Made by a program: the position numbers and the translations under genes | Assembly (NCBI GenBank): GCA_014730005.1 | Contig: WJIY01000005.1 | Location: 1-42,443, forward strand | Length of the DNA stretch: 42,443 bases | From: Candidatus Babelota bacterium | GTDB lineage: Bacteria; Babelota; Babeliae; Babelales; UASB340 | Reading direction: 5' to 3' | Shown here: piece by piece, positions 40,664-42,443 of the stretch | Position numbering within the stretch: the first letter of the stretch is position 1 | Layout of the letters: every line of letters starts with the position of its first letter | Notes under the pieces: generated by a model | Told to the model about the DNA's origin: nothing | The model's database searches: none | Seen by the model: only the letters and a program-made list of their open reading frames with translations

Positions 40664-41347
40664 ATGAAAAAAATTTTTATAATCTTAATGTTAATCTCTT
40701 CTTTTTATCTAAATGCAATGCCATCAAATGATAATCCATCAAACAAAATCTCAATACCAAATAATTGGGAAGAAATTTTATTGCAAGATCTACAAAATAA
40801 CCCTACATCCATAAATCAAAATTCAAATAATTTAGAAAAAATAACTTCTTCTCTTTCTAACATTCCAGATAAAATATCTATTCTTGCAGATAAAGTTAAT
40901 AAAACTTTCAATTTTGTTGCCGATCATATTGACACACTCTTGACCAAAAGAGGTGCCATTAAAACATTATTAATCTTAGGTCCGCTTTTTACATTATATT
41001 GTCATTTCTTTTCTGCCGAACCGGTTATGGAATTAATAAAAAAAATTGTTAGTTCTTCTTCCTATGGAGCGTCAAAAATAGCATCTTATGCAGCTGAAGG
41101 ATTTAATGAAAATCAAAAAGACATAAATACTGCGATCAGTAAAATTTCAGATGAATACGGTATGCTTGAAGGAAGACAAAATGTTATGACTGAGATAGGA
41201 AAATTGAATGGTTTATTTCAATCTATTTGGGACTACCCATTTTCAACAATGGCTTTAATTTCTAGCAAAGGAATAAACATGGCTGCAACATTAGGTGTTC
41301 CATTTGCATCCGGTGTATTATTTAATAAATTTATGAAAATTAAATAA
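40664..41347 (+). CDS. Hypothetical secreted/membrane protein
   Basis: Signal-like MKKIFIILMLISSFYLNAM; internal hydrophobic IKTLLILGPLFTLYCHFFSA; MAATLGVPFASGVLFNKFM at the C-terminus; upstream ggag RBS. Confidence 0.7.
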   Translation: MKKIFIILMLISSFYLNAMPSNDNPSNKISIPNNWEEILLQDLQNNPTSINQNSNNLEKITSSLSNIPDKISILADKVNKTFNFVADHIDTLLTKRGAIKTLLILGPLFTLYCHFFSAEPVMELIKKIVSSSSYGASKIASYAAEGFNENQKDINTAISKISDEYGMLEGRQNVMTEIGKLNGLFQSIWDYPFSTMALISSKGINMAATLGVPFASGVLFNKFMKIK

Positions 41348-41447
41348 TTAAAAATTTAATTCTAATTTTTTCCTTGCCTTCGATAGTAGAATTAATATAG
41401 TTATAATTTATTAATTGTCCCAACTTAATACAAAGGAAATAATATCT

Positions 41448-42209
41448 ATGAAATCTGTAACCAAAAATCTAATTTGGTTTATTTTTTTGCTCTGCACAAT
41501 AAATAAAACCTCTTCTTATAACAATGATGACTTATTACAAATACAATATTACGGATATAAGATAGCACCTATGATAGATTTATGTTTTGCACCTTTAAAT
41601 AATGAAAATTTAAATGGAACAGATTTCGGAGCAGCTTGGTTAATAAATGCGACTTTTGAAAATTCTAGTCTAAAAAAAGCAGACCTGCGTAAGGTATATG
41701 CTCCAGGAGCTAATTTCATCAACACTAATTTAGAAAGGTCAGACATATCAGGAGGTATTTTTTATAGAGCATCATTTCATGGTGCAAATTTAAAAGATAC
41801 AAAGGTTAAAGGAGCTAATTTTCAATTTGCACGAGGTTTAACCAACCAACAAAAGGAATATTTACGTGAATATGGAGCTATCAATGTTCCAGTTGATATT
41901 GAATATGATTTGGAAGATTATCCTAAAGAAGTTTATTATCCTACCCCTGAAGAATTAACCCTCTTTGAAAAAATAAAAAAATACTTCTTCAAAAAATTTC
42001 AACAAAATAATTGTAAAGATCAAGGTACTCAAAAGTTCGATGAAGATTTCGAAGATTATCCTAAAGAAATTGTTGAGATTAAAGATCCATCTTTCATAGA
42101 AAAAATTAAACAATATTTTGTAAAAAAGTATAAATGGTACTTTCAACAAAAAGACCAAGCAATCCAAGTGAATGAAGAAGATTTAGAAACAACACAAAAA
42201 CACCAATAA
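41448..42209 (+). CDS. Secreted pentapeptide-repeat-like protein with duplicated C-terminal segment
   Basis: Signal-like MKSVTKNLIWFIFLLCTINKTSS; A(D/N)L/F pentapeptides (NLNGTDFGAAWLINATFENSSLKKADLRKVYAPGANFINTNLERSDISG...ASFHGANLKDTKVKGANF). Start trimmed to the ATG after aaaggaaat. Confidence 0.8.
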   Translation: MKSVTKNLIWFIFLLCTINKTSSYNNDDLLQIQYYGYKIAPMIDLCFAPLNNENLNGTDFGAAWLINATFENSSLKKADLRKVYAPGANFINTNLERSDISGGIFYRASFHGANLKDTKVKGANFQFARGLTNQQKEYLREYGAINVPVDIEYDLEDYPKEVYYPTPEELTLFEKIKKYFFKKFQQNNCKDQGTQKFDEDFEDYPKEIVEIKDPSFIEKIKQYFVKKYKWYFQQKDQAIQVNEEDLETTQKHQ

Positions 42210-42353
42210 ATAAATTAACCAAGAAGCTCAAATACAAGAATCTTTTATATTTTTATTTTTTTGTAATTTTATAATTTTAGAATAAATATTTAAAGATTTT
42301 TCACAGGACTTTGCCCAAAGTAAAAAAAGTTTAGATTTCTATTAACAAAAAAA

Positions 42354-42411
42354 GCCATCTGAGCGATCCTATTTAAAAACAAAAACATTAAAAAAGGAGA
42401 ACTCAGATGGC
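42354..42411 (+). promoter_or_regulatory. 10-bp inverted repeat enclosing leader, RBS and start codon of the next CDS
   Basis: GCCATCTGAG (42354-42363) and CTCAGATGGC (42402-42411). The ATG at 42407 lies in the right arm and the aaaaaggaga RBS lies in the loop. Confidence 0.5.
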
Positions 42412-42443
42412 CAACATATTTCAATTAGAACTAATTACAAAAC
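42407..42443 (+). CDS. 5' start of an unidentified CDS truncated by the window end
   Basis: ATG GCC AAC ATA TTT CAA TTA GAA CTA ATT ACA AAA (MANIFQLELITK), preceded by aaaaaggaga. Confidence 0.55.
   Translation, partial: MANIFQLELITK

Noticed and set aside
41549-42167. Minus-strand ORFs of 65 and 70 aa at the right end
   Set aside because: Antisense to the pentapeptide-repeat gene, with no motif or RBS support.

Overview
This is an AT-rich chromosomal window dominated by housekeeping genes. The gene content suggests a reduced, host-associated Gram-negative-type bacterium: LPS genes (kdsB, an LptE-like lipoprotein), murA, thymidine kinase, ankyrin and pentapeptide repeat proteins, and several short Sec-signal proteins. 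Candidatus Dependentiae/TM6 is my best guess at the lineage, but this is inference only. The backbone runs: 5'-truncated ankyrin-repeat gene; zwf-gnd-prmC; a decayed ankyrin/prmC-like region; rubredoxin-sppA; a minus-strand rph-lptE-holA-fis-like cluster; pnp-rpsO-tRNA-Val; rpoC-rpoB-rplL-rplJ-rplA-rplK-nusG-secE-tRNA-Trp-rpmG-tRNA(Thr,Thr,Gly,Tyr), with no tuf gene; tsaE; a NYN-domain gene; a solitary atpG-like gene; murA; kdsB; tdk; radA; two secreted hypotheticals; glmS; rpsI; tRNA-Thr; dksA/traR-like; tadA; gyrB; rarA; and a 3' block of secreted hypothetical and pentapeptide proteins. No CRISPR array, prophage or complete mobile element is visible. The observations I rate highest are: (1) an 8-cysteine, double zinc-ribbon-like insertion near the N-terminus of RpoB that resembles the RpoC N-terminal zinc ribbon; (2) an ankyrin pseudogene followed by a second, diverged copy of the prmC 3' end; (3) a family-like set of short secreted proteins with C-terminal hydrophobic segments; (4) large perfect palindromes, including one of 54 bp; and (5) a start codon embedded in a 10-bp inverted repeat at the right edge.
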